The position numbers were made by a program, and so were the translations under genes. Below are positions 1 through 9,907 of a stretch of DNA of 64,000 nt, piece after piece (position 1 is the stretch's first letter; each line of letters begins with the position of its first letter). Below the pieces are notes generated by a model. That model saw only the letters and a program-made list of their open reading frames with translations, searched no databases and had not been told where the DNA came from. The stretch lies in the NCBI RefSeq assembly GCF_002165305.2, contig NZ_CP032285.1:62001-126000 (forward strand), read 5' to 3'. Source of the DNA: Acinetobacter sp. WCHA55 (GTDB taxonomy: Bacteria > Pseudomonadota > Gammaproteobacteria > Pseudomonadales > Moraxellaceae).

Positions 1-1
1 A

Positions 2-3000
2 GCCAAATATCCGCAACAAGACTGGTCATTTATCACAAAGGATGACCGTGGCGAAAACATCAAGTCGATTGCTGAAGATATGCAGTCTGACATGGAAGAA
101 GACCGTAAAGATGCAAAGGATCTGTTGTCGAGTATCGAACGTCAGTTTTATTCTAAAAATTCGACCTTATTTGTCTCGAACATGGATCTCGCTGCAGATG
201 AAATCTATGTTCAGATTAAACCAACGGGTGACATTGACGATTTAAAAGTTAAAACCGTTAAATCAAATGAATTTGATGAAAACAAACATTTTTCATTGTC
301 TACCGATGGCTACAAAGCAACAAATCAAGCGTATGCGAACATTGCCAAGTATTTTGTTGAAAAAACCCTATATCTAGAAGATGGCGATTATGACAAGGCA
401 CAAAAACTAGCTGCCTTAGTGATTGCTGGTGAAGATAAAGAGCTCAAACAAGAAACTAAGAAAGTCTTTGGTGTAGAGCTGACTGCAGATGACTTGAAGC
501 AAGTCCAAAGCATGCAGTTAGAAGATGGTAAGCTCCAGTTAAACAAAACTGCCCTACCGAACCACAACTACAACAACATTCAGCTATTCAACTATCTGAA
601 CCTGATTGATATTAATCAGCGTACAGTTTTTGGCAAATTTGATGTTGAAGTACAAAAAGAATTTGAGGTGATTAAGGATCTTCTCAAACCTAATGTAGCT
701 TTTCAGAATAACGTTAAATATTTTTCTCTAACAGCTGAAGAAGAGAACGTACAGTTCAATAGTGAATCTGAATACTTTAACACTCAGCTAGAAAATGCTG
801 TAAAGCACTATGAAGATCACCACGGCGCAATCAAGATCCCTGATCATGATTTGTTTATAACTGTGTTTCAAAAGAATGATCTTCAGTATATACGCCTCTA
901 CAATCATAAAGACAAAAATGCGCCGTTTATTGGGCATTCAGTTTCCCTAGATGCCAATATACATAAGGCTACTGGCTTTAATGATAGAGATGCGGTTAAA
1001 ACGTCTGCGAATGCTTTGTTTAAGTTATCGACTTCACGCAACAGCATGACGTTTATGCCTCCAGCTAAGTTCACTTTTGAAAAATATTACGAGTCAGATC
1101 TCAACTTCTTCAAAGCTAAAGATAGTCAGCAAACTTTAATCAATAAAGTGTTTACGTCTTTACCAAACAAGATGTTCCAGTACATTTCTGATCATCCATC
1201 TAATTTCAACTCTAAATTAGATTTCATCAGCAATCTTAATTCTGCAACATACGAAAAGTTTGAGGATCTTAGCTACGATAAAAAACCGAATGAAGTCACT
1301 GAGCTTCTGAGCAACATCTCTCCAGCGTACACCTATGTTATCGCTCATGTAGATGGCCAGACAGCAATCATGCCTAAAAACTTAACCAAAGTTTTTGATG
1401 TTCAGGCATTTGAAGAAGTTCATCCGTTTGATTTGGTGAACTCTAAACTTCAGAAAAGTGATCTTAAAGAACTTTTTAGCAATGGTATCAATGGTGAACC
1501 TGATCCGTTCATTAATAAGCTCAAATTTAGTGTTGTATTAAACCGTGTAGGTAATCCAGAACTTGAGGATATTCAGCCTAGATTTATGTTAGAGCAGATC
1601 GCCGTGAATGAGGCGTTTGCAGAAAAATATAAAACCTTAACCGCTTTAAATGAAGTCAATGCCGTCATGCTTGAGCATGTCAAAGCATTACAAGATACGA
1701 TTAAACAGGCTTATGCTGAGCATTTTGTAGGTTCCAACCCTAAAGTTCACCAATACAAGTTGCTAAACAAATCATCTCAACAAGATGAAACACCGCAATT
1801 GTTTATGGTTGATACGGACTATGAGCCTCAATTAACTGCCGTGCTTCTTCGTATACCGTCTCATGACTATCAGTATCAATTGATTACTGGTTTTGATGAT
1901 GTAGACCAGTTTAGTCACGAAATCTTAAATGCTATCGAATCTAAGGTTAATTTCGGTACCACTTTAGAGCAATTAGCACTATCTAACTTGCCTGAAATTC
2001 AGATTAAACACAAAACTGACTTTGAGAATAAACAGTTAGCAAGTTTGCATTTCCAAACTTTGATTACGAATACGCTTGGTGCTCTATACGATCAAACCGC
2101 ACACATAAAGCCGTATATCAAAACTGAAAATCACAAATTGTTTTTGGCCATCAAGCCATCGACCGACAATGAATATGCATCGGTTAAACTTTTTGGTGAT
2201 AAGTCCGATATTCACGGTGATTACAAGTCTCTGTGCGTTTTTCCTGTTAAAAGTATGCGCTCAGTTGAAGATGTCTTACAACTTCAAAACCGTGTGTTTA
2301 CTGACTTCACGTTTATCGATCAATTGGTACCAAAAGACAAATATGTGCCTGTTGATGTAAAGGTAGAGCCAAGTGACTCCCCTGCTATGTACTTAGGTGA
2401 TGTAGGTGCCAAGTTTGGCGGTGCACATAAAGATCGCTACGGTGAATACATTTCATTGGAATATATTTCAGCGACATCAGCCGATCAAACAGCTACGGAC
2501 TATCGAAAAGCAAAAATCGTTGCAAATAAAGAATTCCAAGCTTGGTACACCAATACGCCACTCGGTATTGATGACAAAATATTCGTAAAGGCAATGTATG
2601 ACTACTGCCCAACTAAACCGTTATTCTCTAAAAATGCGTTGATGCTTGATAGCCAACGAGCGACAGAATTACGTGCGTATGTGGCTGTTGTTTCTAACAT
2701 CAGAAATTTGATGGTAGATACTCAAGAAGAGTTGATTCATGCGGTAAGAAACAATAAAAGCTTATCTGCTGAAAGTCTTGGTATGACTGATCGCCAACGT
2801 AAAGACTATATCGGGCTTTATAGTAAAGGTACCAAGAACAACTACAAAAACTACTTCGAATTGCTTAGCAATTTGAATGAGTACTACATTATGCCAGAAC
2901 ATACAGGCGGTATCAGTGTTCAGCTTGAGAAAATCATCGAAAAAACGATTGATAAAGAACTCAGTGAGATTCTATCAACAGGTAAGATCTTTGATTTTTA

Positions 3001-4834
3001 CGGTAAGTCGAAAGTCACTAAAGATGTGAGCGATGCGATCAGCAACATGCAACGTACTGGCTTATATTCAACTGTGCTTGAACCATACGTTCTGAAAAGT
3101 GCGATTGAAAGTGGTTTAGTTAAAGCTGAATCTGCACCTATTTATGTTAAAGATCCTGTTGCACCAGTTATAGAAGCAACGACTGAAGCTGTGAATACAC
3201 CTAAAGCACCACGTTTGCCGTCATTTACCAGTGAAGTGAAAAAACTTGAAAATGGCTTTGTGACTGAAAAAGTCCAATCAAGTATTTACGGATTGTTAAA
3301 TTACTCTCGTACTGGTCCTGATCATCGCCAAGGTGCCGATGTGGATTCATTCAAGCTTAAAGATGACTTTTCTATCCGTGGTGTTGAAGTAGGCAATAAA
3401 GTTAGTCCTGTGGCTCAACAGTTGGTTAATGCCGTGTATGACTCATTGGCTGACTTAAAACAACTCATGGGCTTTAAATCAAACAATGGTTTATTGAACT
3501 TGGGTGTTGCTTTGGCTTCACGCGGAATTAAAGGATCTGCAGCGCATTTTGAACTGTCTAAGAACGTGGTTAACTTAACTCGTGATAGCGGATCTGGAAG
3601 TTTGGCTCATGAGTATGGCCATGCGCTAGATGCACACTTGGGAATGTTGGAAAAAGCGGAAGTATATAAAAATCACGCTCAAATGAATCGTTCTGTACTT
3701 CAGGACTATTATGAAGACATCCCTAATTTTGAGATACCAGGTGCACGACACTTCTTATCAAATATGTTGGATGCTGGATACTCCCCTGTTACTGAGTCCG
3801 GTCGTGCTTTTGAAAAGGTACATCGTGCGATGATGAATGAGCCAGTTCAGCCAATGAAAAATTACGGTCAAGTACTTCATGAGAATGCTGAGACTGCAAT
3901 CAAGGCGTACCACACTGTTGCTGATTCAATGCATGATGAAGTGATTAAGAATAAAGAGAATTATCCTAATTCTACGCGCAAAACCTTAAACAGCTTCTTT
4001 GACTGGCACCAAAAGCACTATGAAGATCTCATTCGCCGTCAGTTTGAGAAAATTGAAGAGTACTTGAAGAAGTATGAGCGTGAATATAAAGCTGATACAA
4101 ACCTATCTTTCTTCAGTACAGTTCAAGACAAGGTGGATGTCATTGTCTCTAAAATTAACACTGACATTAATGCTATAAGCTTTAAGTCGTTTGAGCGCTA
4201 TCAGCAAAAACTTAATGATATGCGCCAGCCAGAACATCATTTACCTACAACCGGTTTGGAAGAAAAAATTACAGGTGTTGCGAACGCAGCGAATGTGGAT
4301 TTAAAAACACTATCGCAAAACCTATCTGAATACTTGATAGAGTCATCTAAATACAAGTTCTATAACCTGGTAGAGAAGTACATGCCTGAGGGAGTTAAAA
4401 ATCCTCATACTCAAATGCAAAACTTCTTTGATAAGTCGCAAGACGTTGAAGTTAACGTAGGTGATATTCGTTTTAGTGACAATCTATCGCGTTATAAAAA
4501 GGACTGTTTAAATATCGACAGTGCTGAAAATCGTGCAACGCCGTATTACGCGACCAGTACCGAAATGTTTGCTCGTTATTTTGAGACTTATTTGTACTCT
4601 AAAGTTTCAAATGAAAATGAAATGAAAAACTCATTTTTAATTGACGGCTACCCTACCGTACAACCTAAAGGTTTAGAGTTTGAGATCTGCAGAAACTTGA
4701 CTGAACAATTAGTCGAAACTTGTGTGAATGAAATATTTGATCAAGATCTGCAAAACGAAAATACCCAAAAAATTATTGCTGAAGTTTCGATTGAAAAAGA
4801 AAATGAAGCTGACCAATTAAGACTTGAGATGTGA
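2..4834 (+). CDS. Giant polyvalent protein, LPD1/metallopeptidase-like C-terminal part (5' partial)
   Basis: The frame is open from the first bases of the window, so the N-terminus lies outside and the ATG at 80 is internal. At least 1,600 residues are visible. Most resemble nothing I recognise. Near the C-terminus is a segment with the pattern of the large polyvalent protein-associated domain LPD1: an RGVEVGN-type motif, then a conserved NLTRDSG-like stretch, then a zinc-peptidase-like HEYGH motif at about 3608-3622, and finally a STEMFARYFE motif near 4556-4590. LPD1 proteins occur on conjugative elements and are thought to enter recipients with the DNA; that role is inferred here. No membrane segments were noticed. 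The next gene starts 9 bp downstream. The LPD1 assignment is fairly secure; peptidase activity is unproven. Confidence 0.75.
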   Translation, partial: AKYPQQDWSFITKDDRGENIKSIAEDMQSDMEEDRKDAKDLLSSIERQFYSKNSTLFVSNMDLAADEIYVQIKPTGDIDDLKVKTVKSNEFDENKHFSLSTDGYKATNQAYANIAKYFVEKTLYLEDGDYDKAQKLAALVIAGEDKELKQETKKVFGVELTADDLKQVQSMQLEDGKLQLNKTALPNHNYNNIQLFNYLNLIDINQRTVFGKFDVEVQKEFEVIKDLLKPNVAFQNNVKYFSLTAEEENVQFNSESEYFNTQLENAVKHYEDHHGAIKIPDHDLFITVFQKNDLQYIRLYNHKDKNAPFIGHSVSLDANIHKATGFNDRDAVKTSANALFKLSTSRNSMTFMPPAKFTFEKYYESDLNFFKAKDSQQTLINKVFTSLPNKMFQYISDHPSNFNSKLDFISNLNSATYEKFEDLSYDKKPNEVTELLSNISPAYTYVIAHVDGQTAIMPKNLTKVFDVQAFEEVHPFDLVNSKLQKSDLKELFSNGINGEPDPFINKLKFSVVLNRVGNPELEDIQPRFMLEQIAVNEAFAEKYKTLTALNEVNAVMLEHVKALQDTIKQAYAEHFVGSNPKVHQYKLLNKSSQQDETPQLFMVDTDYEPQLTAVLLRIPSHDYQYQLITGFDDVDQFSHEILNAIESKVNFGTTLEQLALSNLPEIQIKHKTDFENKQLASLHFQTLITNTLGALYDQTAHIKPYIKTENHKLFLAIKPSTDNEYASVKLFGDKSDIHGDYKSLCVFPVKSMRSVEDVLQLQNRVFTDFTFIDQLVPKDKYVPVDVKVEPSDSPAMYLGDVGAKFGGAHKDRYGEYISLEYISATSADQTATDYRKAKIVANKEFQAWYTNTPLGIDDKIFVKAMYDYCPTKPLFSKNALMLDSQRATELRAYVAVVSNIRNLMVDTQEELIHAVRNNKSLSAESLGMTDRQRKDYIGLYSKGTKNNYKNYFELLSNLNEYYIMPEHTGGISVQLEKIIEKTIDKELSEILSTGKIFDFYGKSKVTKDVSDAISNMQRTGLYSTVLEPYVLKSAIESGLVKAESAPIYVKDPVAPVIEATTEAVNTPKAPRLPSFTSEVKKLENGFVTEKVQSSIYGLLNYSRTGPDHRQGADVDSFKLKDDFSIRGVEVGNKVSPVAQQLVNAVYDSLADLKQLMGFKSNNGLLNLGVALASRGIKGSAAHFELSKNVVNLTRDSGSGSLAHEYGHALDAHLGMLEKAEVYKNHAQMNRSVLQDYYEDIPNFEIPGARHFLSNMLDAGYSPVTESGRAFEKVHRAMMNEPVQPMKNYGQVLHENAETAIKAYHTVADSMHDEVIKNKENYPNSTRKTLNSFFDWHQKHYEDLIRRQFEKIEEYLKKYEREYKADTNLSFFSTVQDKVDVIVSKINTDINAISFKSFERYQQKLNDMRQPEHHLPTTGLEEKITGVANAANVDLKTLSQNLSEYLIESSKYKFYNLVEKYMPEGVKNPHTQMQNFFDKSQDVEVNVGDIRFSDNLSRYKKDCLNIDSAENRATPYYATSTEMFARYFETYLYSKVSNENEMKNSFLIDGYPTVQPKGLEFEICRNLTEQLVETCVNEIFDQDLQNENTQKIIAEVSIEKENEADQLRLEM

Positions 4835-4843
4835 GATAACTAA

Positions 4844-5275
4844 ATGCAATACGAAAATATTCATGAAGCAAAAACGCCACTTAAAAGCATGATTACTCGT
4901 AGTCATGCCTATATTCGCCTGTTGGTAGAAAAAAGTATGGCTGATGGTATTAAGTTTAAATATCACAACGGTAGACGTTTAACTCAAATTGATGATCCTG
5001 AGCGTGTTGTTTCTCAAATCTTCCCTTATTTTTTCCGTTTAGTTTTCTTGGAAATATCAACTTATTACGGTCAAACATTTGATGGTCTTAAGTTTCATTC
5101 TAAGAAACGTGCAACAGGAACATTGCAATTAGAGGTCAGTATTCTTGAAGACAAAATACCGAACCAATTAGAGTTTTTCACCTTTATTAGTTACGTTTTT
5201 AACTATGGGTTTTTAAAAAATCAATTCCATGAAGACTTAACCCTTTTAACCAAAGCAACAAAGTTTGCCAGTTAA
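4844..5275 (+). CDS. Hypothetical protein, 143 aa
   Basis: This small soluble-looking protein is encoded 9 bp after the giant LPD1 protein gene, so the two are probably co-transcribed. It has no signal peptide or membrane segment and is rich in aromatic residues (repeated F/Y in the middle and C-terminal parts). I do not recognise a domain. Its tight linkage suggests it could be a partner or chaperone of the large protein, but that is inference only. Confidence 0.7.
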   Translation: MQYENIHEAKTPLKSMITRSHAYIRLLVEKSMADGIKFKYHNGRRLTQIDDPERVVSQIFPYFFRLVFLEISTYYGQTFDGLKFHSKKRATGTLQLEVSILEDKIPNQLEFFTFISYVFNYGFLKNQFHEDLTLLTKATKFAS

Positions 5276-5547
5276 AAGTTAGATCCATTTTAAATCTTAG
5301 ATTTAGGTATATACTAAAAATAATTTTTAAATATTTAAACTTTCAATGTGGCTTTATAATCAAATAAATCCATATTGATTTAGAAACAAGTTAGATATTT
5401 CTGAATTAAAAGTGTGGCGAAAGTATCAGTTTTATAAGTCAAACAGTCTGCAGTCTTTTAAGTAACTGTTGTAACGAAATAGTCATAACTGAGTCGCTGT
5501 ACATTTGATGTGTATGCCCTTTTATTAATCCCATTGGAGATGATCGA
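5276..5547 (+). promoter_or_regulatory. Intergenic region with palindromic GTATATAC motif
   Basis: This AT-rich spacer of 272 bp separates two co-directional gene groups and probably carries the promoter for the 5548-7353 cluster. It contains the near-palindrome TTAGGTATATACTAA at 5303-5317. The core GTATATAC also occurs in three other backbone intergenic regions (40641, 44495, 44558, 62886). The gene at 5548 has a usable ribosome-binding site (TTGGAGATG). No clear consensus -35/-10 pair was fixed. Confidence 0.4.
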
Positions 5548-6120
5548 ATGCAAAAACCATTGCATGAAAATCTTGAAAACTTTCTGCCTTACTTGAAAAG
5601 TGAACTCGCTGCCAAAGGTATTTTAAGTGCGTCACTCAAAACCATCTTTTTGAACTACATTGATCAGATCACAAAAGAGAATAGATTCGTCAGCCATACC
5701 AATACGACCGATCGACAAATTGTATATATAGAACGTGGCGATGATGCATTGATGTTGCGCTTTAAATATTTTGTTGAAAATAATGAGTACTTAGAAGTTG
5801 AGTTAATCATCACGGATACTCATGTAAAGTTGGTTTATGCTGAATCACCAGAATTACACTTGCTTTATGATGATGAAACACCAATTTGCTTAGATGCTGG
5901 CCAGTTAATCAAGTGTACCAATGACTATGGAACATCACTTGCTACTTTAATTAGCGCCCTATTCCAATGTTTACTCAGTGATGATCCACAAAAAAATATC
6001 CAAGACGTACTTAATCAAACTAATCTTTTTGACAAAGTTTCAGATGAAAATGCCGAATTAAACAAGGGTTCACATGATTTCGATAACCGACAAAATCAAG
6101 CAAATATCTGGGTTTTCTGA
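5548..6120 (+). CDS. Hypothetical protein, 190 aa
   Basis: The start is supported by a GGAG ribosome-binding site just upstream. The protein is acidic and leucine-rich, with no signal peptide or membrane segment, and I recognise no family. Its 3' end overlaps the start of the next gene by 47 bp in another frame, which suggests translational coupling. It belongs to the backbone hypothetical cluster 5548-9307 left of the accessory island. Confidence 0.65.
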   Translation: MQKPLHENLENFLPYLKSELAAKGILSASLKTIFLNYIDQITKENRFVSHTNTTDRQIVYIERGDDALMLRFKYFVENNEYLEVELIITDTHVKLVYAESPELHLLYDDETPICLDAGQLIKCTNDYGTSLATLISALFQCLLSDDPQKNIQDVLNQTNLFDKVSDENAELNKGSHDFDNRQNQANIWVF

Positions 6121-6862
6121 TTCAGATTCAGAAGTTGTTAAGGATAGTGTTTTATCCTTATCTACTGCTTTGTGGATCATGAATATACTCATGTCTACAA
6201 ATTTTGTTATTGGTTTAACCAAGAGAGATCAGAAGCTTTTTGATAATGCCAAAGAAACACTGATTACTGAAATGAAGCGGTTAAATTACAATCTTAGCGA
6301 TTATAAAGTACTCCCTGTTTCAAAAAAGAATGAACCGCTTTTGCTTCAAATTAAACTTGAACAAAAATCAGATCGGATCATAGATTTAGTCAATGCCAAT
6401 TTAAAGGATTTATCCAAAGACGAGTCCATGGTTATTGAAGTTCTTTATGCAAATTTAATGAATAGTAATAGTGGTGTTTGCATCACTATAAGCGATATTC
6501 ATGATAAAACAGCGCTTCAAGTCAGTGAGATTCTTACTGACATTTCAAAAGAATTAAAGGTATCTACTTTATCCGATGTTCTTGATATTTATGCACGACC
6601 AATTGAACATAATAATGCCAAGGTGAGCTTTACCCTGGTGAACCCATGGGCATTATCAACCGATAGAAAAAAGACTCTTTGCATTGCTGCACCCATATTC
6701 AATGAATACAACAGTCCATTTAAATTAATTGCACTTCTTCAAAATATCATTTATCTAATTAATCAGAAGTGTACTAAAGAGACGGACCTTCTATTCGATT
6801 CCATTAACCTACCAAAATTTCAAAATAGACTTTTTGGCCAAAGCTTTTTTTATATTAATTAG
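6074..6862 (+). CDS. Hypothetical protein, 262 aa
   Basis: The ATG at 6074 lies inside the end of the preceding gene and has an AAGGG ribosome-binding site five bases upstream, so the overlapping start is credible. The predicted protein is mostly alpha-helical and soluble-looking, with no motif I can name. It is followed 8 bp later by the 160-aa gene, consistent with one operon. Function unknown. Confidence 0.65.
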   Translation: MISITDKIKQISGFSDSDSEVVKDSVLSLSTALWIMNILMSTNFVIGLTKRDQKLFDNAKETLITEMKRLNYNLSDYKVLPVSKKNEPLLLQIKLEQKSDRIIDLVNANLKDLSKDESMVIEVLYANLMNSNSGVCITISDIHDKTALQVSEILTDISKELKVSTLSDVLDIYARPIEHNNAKVSFTLVNPWALSTDRKKTLCIAAPIFNEYNSPFKLIALLQNIIYLINQKCTKETDLLFDSINLPKFQNRLFGQSFFYIN

Positions 6863-6870
6863 GACTAACC

Positions 6871-7353
6871 ATGAAAAACCAAACACGCCCATTTACTGTA
6901 GTGTTGTTGGCTCCTATTGCAGAACAACCTATTCATGCTTTAGTTGCGCCATCAGGTGATTCAATTCTGTTATCACAAGATACGAAAGTCTCTACTCTCG
7001 CAAATTGTCCAGATATGATCGAATCTGAGTTCGGTACATATGATGAATTTCTTATCGAACATCGCGATCAATTTATGCTGTTTAACCAAGTCGCATCTGA
7101 TTTAGATCCTGATCTAATTTTTCCTAAAGTGCATTCAGACCTACTTGAAGATAGCTTATGTATTATTCGTTCTATTTTCGCTTTTGAACGTTTCAAATTA
7201 GAAGAAGAACAAAAGAATGCTACTCGTAAAGAGCCTAAAGAAATTAATCAAGAATATTTAATGAAACGTGCGATAGACCAGGCAATGACTTTAGAGCAAG
7301 ATGTTTCTGACCTTTCATCAAATGTAGAGCGCTTACAAAGCCCCATGTCTTAA
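6871..7353 (+). CDS. Hypothetical protein, 160 aa
   Basis: This is a short, acidic, soluble-looking protein, third in the tightly packed 5548-7353 cluster (8 bp after the previous stop). The C-terminal third is charged and helical and could form a short coiled coil. No signal peptide, membrane segment or catalytic motif is visible. Function unknown. Confidence 0.65.
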   Translation: MKNQTRPFTVVLLAPIAEQPIHALVAPSGDSILLSQDTKVSTLANCPDMIESEFGTYDEFLIEHRDQFMLFNQVASDLDPDLIFPKVHSDLLEDSLCIIRSIFAFERFKLEEEQKNATRKEPKEINQEYLMKRAIDQAMTLEQDVSDLSSNVERLQSPMS

Positions 7354-7379
7354 ACTCCATTAAATATATTTAAAATTAA

Positions 7380-7441
7380 CTTTAAACCCTCTCTTAAAAC
7401 TTATATGCTTATTAGTAATAGTTTAAGGGTGTGGTTTAAAG
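7380..7441 (+). repeat. 62-bp imperfect inverted repeat upstream of the 618-aa gene
   Basis: The arms CTTTAAACC (7380-7388) and GGTTTAAAG (7433-7441) are perfectly complementary. A second inner pair, CTTAAAACT and AGTTTAAG, is nearly complementary. The structure ends 9 bp before the ATG at 7451, which lacks a strong ribosome-binding site. It may be an operator or a leader hairpin that limits translation. No U-run follows, so a terminator is unlikely. Confidence 0.4.
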
Positions 7442-7450
7442 TATTTTTAG

Positions 7451-9307
7451 ATGGATACAAATTTAGTTTTTTTCGATGACTTTAACGCTACTTCTAACAC
7501 CTCTTCTGGTGAAAATCACCGTTCTTTAAATAACGTACTATTCTTCTTTCTCAACTATCATAAAGGTACGTTTTTAGCTGATACGATATTTTTTGATACC
7601 CACTATCAAACAATTGACAACCGTAATATTGTCGGGGTTTTGCCTGTTCTTTTTAGTATCTGCCAGATTGACCGTTCAGAAGGTCACACCGGGCAAATAG
7701 TCGATATTCAACAGGATCTAAATAACGTAGATGAAGATGATTATGAACCTGTAATTGATATAGATGATACGCAAACATTTAACTTGTTCTACCACTTCCT
7801 TAAACCATCCAATGATGCACCTGTAAAACCACACCTTAATAAACTAAAAGTATTACCAGACAACTTAATCGATTCGATTAAACACCATGAGCTTTTAAAT
7901 TACATTCTTGCTCTCATTGAGAATAAGATCTGGACCGATTCTGATGTATTTAAGTATGAGTACAAAAATAGGTTTTTGTTTTGCGTTTTTATCTATTTGT
8001 CCAAGACCGTAGATCTAAGTTTTAATAGCTCTCACGCTTCTTTCACGAGCTGGCTTGAACTGCGTAACCTATCTTGGTTTGGTGCTAATGAAGTTGATAC
8101 CAGTAACTTTGCAACATTAGAGCTTTATATACATGCCCTATCCTACACGCTTAAACTGGCAAACCATATTGTAAAAGCAATCATCAATAATAATGTGACG
8201 CCGTTTAAAGTTGCACCGCAAGAAGAATTGTTTTACTTTTTTGCTGAACGTACAGACGCACGTTCTCCTAATGAAGAGACTACACCGCCGTATACGCCAG
8301 CGGAAGATGATGAAACTTTTTCCACTGAACTTTCTAGTGCTCCAGTACCAGCACCGTCAAATAAGGAAACACCAAAAGTAACCGATGCTTATTTATTGGT
8401 TGGTGCGGATCTTGAGGATTCTGAGTCCACAACATCAGAAAAGAATGTGATTACTCAAGACTTCAACTACCAAGCACGTTTAAATGAATTATATGAGCTG
8501 TCAAAATTCATCAAAGATGAAATTATAGATGCTCCAATCATTTCTATTAATCAAGCGTGGAATATAGTGCAAGATAAATGGAAGTTTTATCTCGATACTT
8601 TTTCAAGTAGCTACTTCAATATGAATGATTTTGAGAAGACGGCTATTCTTAAACAATTGAAATCACTCAAAGCCAGTATTTTTATGAACTGGTTTGATAT
8701 TAAGTCGGGTGCTGGCCAGCAAGTATTTATTGATCTAGTGTCATACGACACGTTTAAGATTGAGTTTCTTTCTTCTGAAGCTAAGATGATCCAAACTTAC
8801 ATGAAGAACCGTATTAAAAATCAGATGTATTTTGAAACTACGGCGCCACAACCAAAGTTTTTGAGAAATCTAAACAACTTATTTAATGAACGTGTCGATA
8901 CGCAAAAAATTAAAGACATAGAAAACACTGAACTTTTGTTGAAGGTGAATGGCATTCTTGACGGTGTTACCAAAGATCTCATTGACAATATCAATCTGCA
9001 TTTATCAAATGACATTTATCTTGTGAACTACTTTTCTAATGTAGATAAGGAACTGGAACCGCCCAAATATCACTTATTAGATATTTTGCTTCGTACTTCA
9101 GTGCTTAACCTTATCTATGTTTGTCCTACAGCATCACTCAATGCAACCAAGGATCTTCTAAATGCAATCACTGATCCTGAAATTGAGGTTTCAGCTTTTG
9201 ACACATTCGACCGCAAACAATATCAAAATCAAATTGTAAAAGAACTCGCATGTTCATTCCGTCAGCGCATAGATCCATCTGAACTTTTGAAGCTAGATAT
9301 TACGTAG
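7451..9307 (+). CDS. Hypothetical protein, 618 aa
   Basis: This large soluble protein has two helical halves joined by a proline/threonine/glutamate-rich linker at about residues 275-330. I recognise no domain. Its TAG stop lies within the 8-bp sequence TACGTAGA that was duplicated by the IS66 insertion immediately downstream, so the coding region survived intact while its terminator moved 30 kb away to 39672-39696. It is the last backbone gene on the left side of the accessory island. Confidence 0.7.
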   Translation: MDTNLVFFDDFNATSNTSSGENHRSLNNVLFFFLNYHKGTFLADTIFFDTHYQTIDNRNIVGVLPVLFSICQIDRSEGHTGQIVDIQQDLNNVDEDDYEPVIDIDDTQTFNLFYHFLKPSNDAPVKPHLNKLKVLPDNLIDSIKHHELLNYILALIENKIWTDSDVFKYEYKNRFLFCVFIYLSKTVDLSFNSSHASFTSWLELRNLSWFGANEVDTSNFATLELYIHALSYTLKLANHIVKAIINNNVTPFKVAPQEELFYFFAERTDARSPNEETTPPYTPAEDDETFSTELSSAPVPAPSNKETPKVTDAYLLVGADLEDSESTTSEKNVITQDFNYQARLNELYELSKFIKDEIIDAPIISINQAWNIVQDKWKFYLDTFSSSYFNMNDFEKTAILKQLKSLKASIFMNWFDIKSGAGQQVFIDLVSYDTFKIEFLSSEAKMIQTYMKNRIKNQMYFETTAPQPKFLRNLNNLFNERVDTQKIKDIENTELLLKVNGILDGVTKDLIDNINLHLSNDIYLVNYFSNVDKELEPPKYHLLDILLRTSVLNLIYVCPTASLNATKDLLNAITDPEIEVSAFDTFDRKQYQNQIVKELACSFRQRIDPSELLKLDIT

Positions 9308-9308
9308 A
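9301..9308 (+). repeat. Left 8-bp target-site duplication (TACGTAGA)
   Basis: TACGTAGA directly precedes the GTAAGCG terminus of the IS66-family end at 9309. The identical octamer lies at 39659-39666 directly after the opposite IS66 terminus (GCTTAC). An 8-bp duplication is the known signature of IS66-family insertion. This pair defines the exact boundaries of the accessory island. Confidence 0.85.
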
Positions 9309-9907
9309 GTAAGCGTCCGCTGAACCCCATGCCTATTTTTTAATTCGGTTCAGGTTTCCAGCGGTGTGGTAGCAATTCTTCAATCTGAGTCACTTTATGT
9401 GTCGGCAACCTTTTCAGCACATCACTTAAATAGGCATAGGGATCCAGCCCATTCAGCTTTGCTGACTGGATTAATGTCATAATATTGGCTGCTCGCTGAC
9501 CGCTGCGCAGCGAACCTGCAAATAACCAGTTCTTACGTCCCAACGCCCAGGGGCGCATCTGGTTTTCCACCCAGTTATTGCAAATCGGTAGATTGCCATC
9601 ATCCAGATAGCGGCTTAAGGCTGGCCAACGCTTCAGAGTGTAATTGATCGCCTTGGCGGTTGGAGAACTCGATGGCACAGTCAGTTGATGTTGGTTGAGC
9701 CATTCATACAGTTGTTGCATCACCGGTTGACTATGCTGTTGTCGGTATTCGCGGCGCTGTTCTGCTGTACCATCGGTCTTTTTCCTGAGTTCTGCTTCTA
9801 TGGCATACAGTTTCTGAATCAGCACTAATGCCTGTTCAGCGACCTGACTTTTTTTGGTCACATGCAGTTCATGGAATTTACGACGCGCATGCGCCATGCA
9901 GCCCACC
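9309..9907 (-). mobile_element. IS66-family element, tnpC-side end (truncated)
   Basis: The terminal inverted repeat starts GTAAGCGTCCGCTGAACC at 9309. Inside it lies the 3' portion of tnpC on the minus strand. The element is cut at 9907, where a different sequence starting TGTCATTTCC begins. The tnpA, tnpB and tnpC 5' regions are missing. The matching opposite terminus is the 39-bp remnant at 39620-39658. Confidence 0.85.
9340..9907 (-). pseudogene. tnpC: IS66 transposase TnpC, C-terminal fragment
   Basis: About 188 residues of the C-terminal half of an IS66-family DDE transposase remain. They include the GCMAHARRKF motif, the NNWVENQMRPWALGRKNWLF region characteristic of the family, and the usual C-terminal tail. 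A full TnpC is about 500 residues, so more than half, with the N-terminal catalytic segment, is gone. Truncation occurs at the junction with the TGTCATTTCC sequence, so this copy cannot be active. The family call is confident; the particular element name is not known. Confidence 0.9.
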
